The position numbers were made by a program, and so were the translations under genes. Shown here one piece after another: positions 7,303 through 9,532 of a stretch of 9,532 nt of DNA. A model generated the notes under the pieces. It did not search any database, was not told the DNA's origin, and was given only the letters and a program-made list of their open reading frames with translations. Origin of the DNA: JAOUEA01 sp031364965 (GTDB taxonomy: Bacteria > Actinomycetota > UBA4738 > HRBIN12); the NCBI GenBank assembly GCA_031364965.1, contig JANLXF010000242.1, positions 1 through 9,532 on the forward strand. The letters are read 5' to 3'. The number at the start of each line of letters is the position of its first letter. Within the stretch, counting starts at the first letter, position 1.

Positions 7303-8073
7303 TCAGCGATACTTCACGATCAGGGCGAAGTCCTCGGGGTCGAGGCTCGCGCCTCCTACCAGCGCCCCGTCGATCTCGGGGTGCGCCATGAATCCACGGA
7401 TGTTGCCCGGCTTCACGCTGCCTCCGTATTGGACGCGAACCGCCTGGGCAACATCGTCGTCGTAGCGGTCGGCGAGCGTGGCGCGGATCATCTCGACAAC
7501 GCGCCCGGCGTCGTTGGGCTCTGCGTTGCGACCGGTGCCGATCGCCCAGATCGGTTCGTACGCCACGACCGCCGTCCGTGCCTGGGCGGCGTCGACGTCG
7601 GCGAACGCGCGCCGGATCTGGCCTGTGATCTTCGACTCGGTCGCGTCGGACTCACGTTCGTCGAGCGTCTCCCCCACGCAGACGATCGGCGTCATCTCGT
7701 GCCGGAAGACCGCGCGCACCTTCTTATTCACGATCTGGTCGTCCTCGCCGAAGAGCTGGCGCCGCTCCGAATGCCCGACGATCACATAGGAGACCTTCAA
7801 CGCCGCGAGCATCGGCGGTGACACCTCGCCGGTGAACGCGCCTTTGTCCTCGGCCGCGACGTTCTGCGCTCCCAAGCCGTAGGGCAACTTGTCGGAATCG
7901 AGCAGCGTCTCGACGGATCGGAGCGCGGTGGCCGCGGGACAGATCACGACCTCCACCTTCTCAGCGTCCTCCCGGTCGAGCAGATAGCTGAGCTTCTGCA
8001 CCGCTTGGATCGCCTCGAGATGCGTCTTGTGCATCTTCCAGTTCGCCGCGACGATCGGGCGTCGATCGGTCAT
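7303..8073 (-). CDS. tpiA: Triosephosphate isomerase
   Basis: Interconverts dihydroxyacetone phosphate and glyceraldehyde 3-phosphate in the cytoplasm. The 256-residue single TIM barrel has all catalytic residues in place: Asn11 and Lys13 in AANWKMH, His101 and Glu103 in VGHSERR, the general base Glu173 in AYEPIWAIGTG with its mobile lid at about 175-182, and the phosphate-gripping YGGSV at 216-220. The length is normal for bacteria. ATG 8073 is chosen because the conserved N-terminus starts there and GGAGG lies 6 nt upstream, inside the last codons of pgk. The pgk stop is one base away. The frame stays open upstream to 8346, but that stretch is inside pgk and lacks family similarity. Confidence 0.98.
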   Translation of the reverse strand: MTDRRPIVAANWKMHKTHLEAIQAVQKLSYLLDREDAEKVEVVICPAATALRSVETLLDSDKLPYGLGAQNVAAEDKGAFTGEVSPPMLAALKVSYVIVGHSERRQLFGEDDQIVNKKVRAVFRHEMTPIVCVGETLDERESDATESKITGQIRRAFADVDAAQARTAVVAYEPIWAIGTGRNAEPNDAGRVVEMIRATLADRYDDDVAQAVRVQYGGSVKPGNIRGFMAHPEIDGALVGGASLDPEDFALIVKYR

Positions 8074-8074
8074 G

Positions 8075-9250
8075 TCATGCCTCCAAGATCGCGATGCCGG
8101 GGAGCGCCTTGCCCTCGAGGAACTCGAGCGAGGCGCCGCCGCCGGTCGAAAGGTGGTCGAATGAGTCGCCGAGATCGGCCTTCTTGATCGCGAGCAACGA
8201 ATCGCCGCCCCCAACCACCGTGAAGGCGTCGGCGTGGGCGACCGCGGTCGCCACACCTCGGGTGCCGGCGCTGAACGGTTCGAGCTCGAACACGCCCATC
8301 GGGCCGTTCCACAGGATCGTCTTCGCCTCGGCGAGGATCCGCGCATAGCTCTCGACCGTGCGGGGTCCGATATCGAGCGCCCTCAACCCGCGCGGGATCG
8401 CGGTGGCGGGCACCGTCTGGCGGGGCGCGTCGAGCGAGATCTCGGCGGCTGCGACGGCGTCCTGCGGCACCTCGATCAGCACACCGTGCGCCTTGGCCTT
8501 CGCGCGCGTGGCGCGCACGTCGTCGAAACGATCGCGCTCCACGAGGCTCTCGCCCACCTCGCCGCCGTCGGCCGCGATCAGCGTGTTCGCCATGGCGCCC
8601 CCGATCAGCAGGGCATCGACGCGATCGATCAGCGCATCCACCACGGCGAGCTTGTCGGAGACCTTCGCCCCGCCAAGGATCGCGATGTAGGGCCGCGCCG
8701 GATCGCGCAGAAGCCCGCCGAGGACCTCGACCTCGCGCTGGAGGAGCCGCCCGGCCACGGCGGAACGACCGCTCGCGAGCATGAGCTCGGGCAGCGCCGA
8801 CACGCTCGCATGCGCCCGGTGCGCGGCCCCGAACGCGTCGTCGACGTAGGCATCGGCCAACTCGGCGAGCCGTCCCGCGAACGCGAGGTCGTTCGCTTCC
8901 TCCCCCGGGTCGAAGCGGAGGTTGTCCAGCATCACGACCGCGTCGTCGGGCGATGTTTCCGGCACGGGATGCGGGAGCCACGTCACCGGACGGCCAAGGA
9001 GCTCTTGGAGGCGCTCCGCCGGCCCTCGCGTGGTCAGCGCATCGTCGACCGCCCCCTTAGGGCGACCGAGGTGCGAGGCAAGGACGAGGGTGGCTCCCCG
9101 CTCGAGCAGTTCGGTGATCGTCGGCAGCGACGCACGGATCCGGGCGTCGTCGGCGACGGCGCCGTTCTCGAGCGGCACGTTGAAGTCGACGCGGATGAAG
9201 ACGCGCCGGCCCGCGACGTCGCCCAGGTCGTCGAGGGTGCGCAGCGTCAC
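8075..9250 (-). CDS. pgk: Phosphoglycerate kinase
   Basis: Transfers phosphate from 1,3-bisphosphoglycerate to ADP, making ATP and 3-phosphoglycerate. The protein has 391 residues, normal for bacteria. N-domain substrate motifs: RVDFNVPL (20-27, with Arg20, Asp22, Asn24), SHLGRPKG (59-66), LDNLRF with Arg112, and AFGAAHRAHAS (139-149, with Arg145). C-domain nucleotide motifs: ILGGAKVSDK (191-200, with Lys196 and Lys200), LIGGAMANT (215-223), LWNGPMGVFE (313-322), and GGGDS (347-351) with STGGGASLEFLEG (368-380). The GTG start at 9250 overlaps the gap stop as GTGA and begins the conserved TLRTLDDL stretch; no good ribosome site precedes it, so it probably depends on ribosomes finishing gap. 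The open frame further upstream to 9376 is shadow sequence within gap. Confidence 0.98.
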   Translation of the reverse strand: MTLRTLDDLGDVAGRRVFIRVDFNVPLENGAVADDARIRASLPTITELLERGATLVLASHLGRPKGAVDDALTTRGPAERLQELLGRPVTWLPHPVPETSPDDAVVMLDNLRFDPGEEANDLAFAGRLAELADAYVDDAFGAAHRAHASVSALPELMLASGRSAVAGRLLQREVEVLGGLLRDPARPYIAILGGAKVSDKLAVVDALIDRVDALLIGGAMANTLIAADGGEVGESLVERDRFDDVRATRAKAKAHGVLIEVPQDAVAAAEISLDAPRQTVPATAIPRGLRALDIGPRTVESYARILAEAKTILWNGPMGVFELEPFSAGTRGVATAVAHADAFTVVGGGDSLLAIKKADLGDSFDHLSTGGGASLEFLEGKALPGIAILEA

Positions 9251-9531
9251 AGCTTCGAGGCGACGAGCACGGCGAGGTCCACCAACCTGTTCGAGTAGCC
9301 CCACTCGTTGTCGTACCAGCCCACGGCCTTCACGACGTTGCCCATCACCATCGTGGCGGCCCCGTCGAACGTGCATGACGCGGGCGAGCCGACGATGTCC
9401 GAGGACACGATCGGGTCCTCGGTGTAGACGATCAGGCCGGCGAGCGAGCCGAACTCGGACGCACCCTTGAAGGCCGCGTTCACTTCGTCGACCGTCACCT
9501 CGCGGCTCACGGTGGCCACGAGGTCGGTGAC
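9247..9531 (-). CDS. gap: Glyceraldehyde-3-phosphate dehydrogenase, C-terminal part (5' end outside window)
   Basis: Oxidises and phosphorylates glyceraldehyde 3-phosphate to 1,3-bisphosphoglycerate with reduction of a nicotinamide cofactor. Only the last 94 codons are present; the catalytic cysteine and cofactor-binding half lie outside the window. What is seen is diagnostic: VTDLVATVSREVTVDEVNAAF at the edge, then YTEDPIVSSDIVGSP, MVMGNVVKAVGWYDNEWGYSNR and LVDLAVLVASKL at the end. The WYDNEWGYSNR block is the family's C-terminal signature. The stop TGA at 9247-9249 overlaps the pgk GTG start, placing gap as the upstream gene of the glycolytic operon. Type I phosphorylating GAPDH is near certain; NAD versus NADP preference cannot be judged from this part. 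Confidence 0.97.
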   Translation of the reverse strand, partial: VTDLVATVSREVTVDEVNAAFKGASEFGSLAGLIVYTEDPIVSSDIVGSPASCTFDGAATMVMGNVVKAVGWYDNEWGYSNRLVDLAVLVASKL

Positions 9532-9532
9532 C

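Noticed and set aside
8234..9298. 354-codon open frame on the plus strand opposite pgk
   Set aside because: Low-complexity Arg/His/Asp/Gly translation, antisense to pgk whose motifs are complete, and no ribosome site or conserved domain.

Overview
The window is about 9.5 kb of G+C-rich DNA, and every gene I can support is on the minus strand, so transcription runs from high to low coordinates. The composition, the GTG and TTG starts, the short gene junctions, the lipobox followed by a Ser/Thr-rich linker on the binding protein, and the gap-pgk-tpiA order fit an Actinomycetota genome, perhaps a lineage known mainly from metagenomes. Another high-GC phylum such as Chloroflexota cannot be excluded. 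I see no RNA gene, transposase, integrase, CRISPR array or prophage signal.

Region 1 (9532 to 6005) is a lower-glycolysis operon: the 3' end of gap (glyceraldehyde-3-phosphate dehydrogenase), pgk (phosphoglycerate kinase), tpiA (triosephosphate isomerase) and an archaeal-type cofactor-independent phosphoglycerate mutase (apgM). Junctions are a 4-nt GTGA overlap, a 1-nt gap and a 14-nt gap, so translation is probably coupled. Together the enzymes interconvert the triose phosphates and carry glyceraldehyde 3-phosphate to 2-phosphoglycerate.

Region 2 (6004 to 5915) is a 90-bp spacer without a clear terminator. It holds a plausible sigma70-type promoter reading into the transporter genes, with one copy of an 8-bp direct repeat on each side of the -35 box.

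Region 3 (5914 to 1, running off the window) is a complete five-part peptide-type ABC importer in the order permease C, binding protein A, permease B, ATPase D, ATPase F (F truncated by the window edge). The binding lipoprotein is flanked on both sides by intercistronic stem-loops. The B-D and D-F junctions overlap by 1 and 4 nt. The lipoprotein captures substrate outside the cell, the B/C pair forms the channel, and the D/F pair hydrolyses ATP.

No wholly new system is evident. The points most worth a second look are ten mature-domain cysteines in the binding protein with paired cysteines in the C permease, an EF-hand-like Asp loop in the binding protein, a very stable cUCCGg hairpin after it, the C-A-B-D-F order, and the archaeal-type mutase attached to the glycolytic operon.
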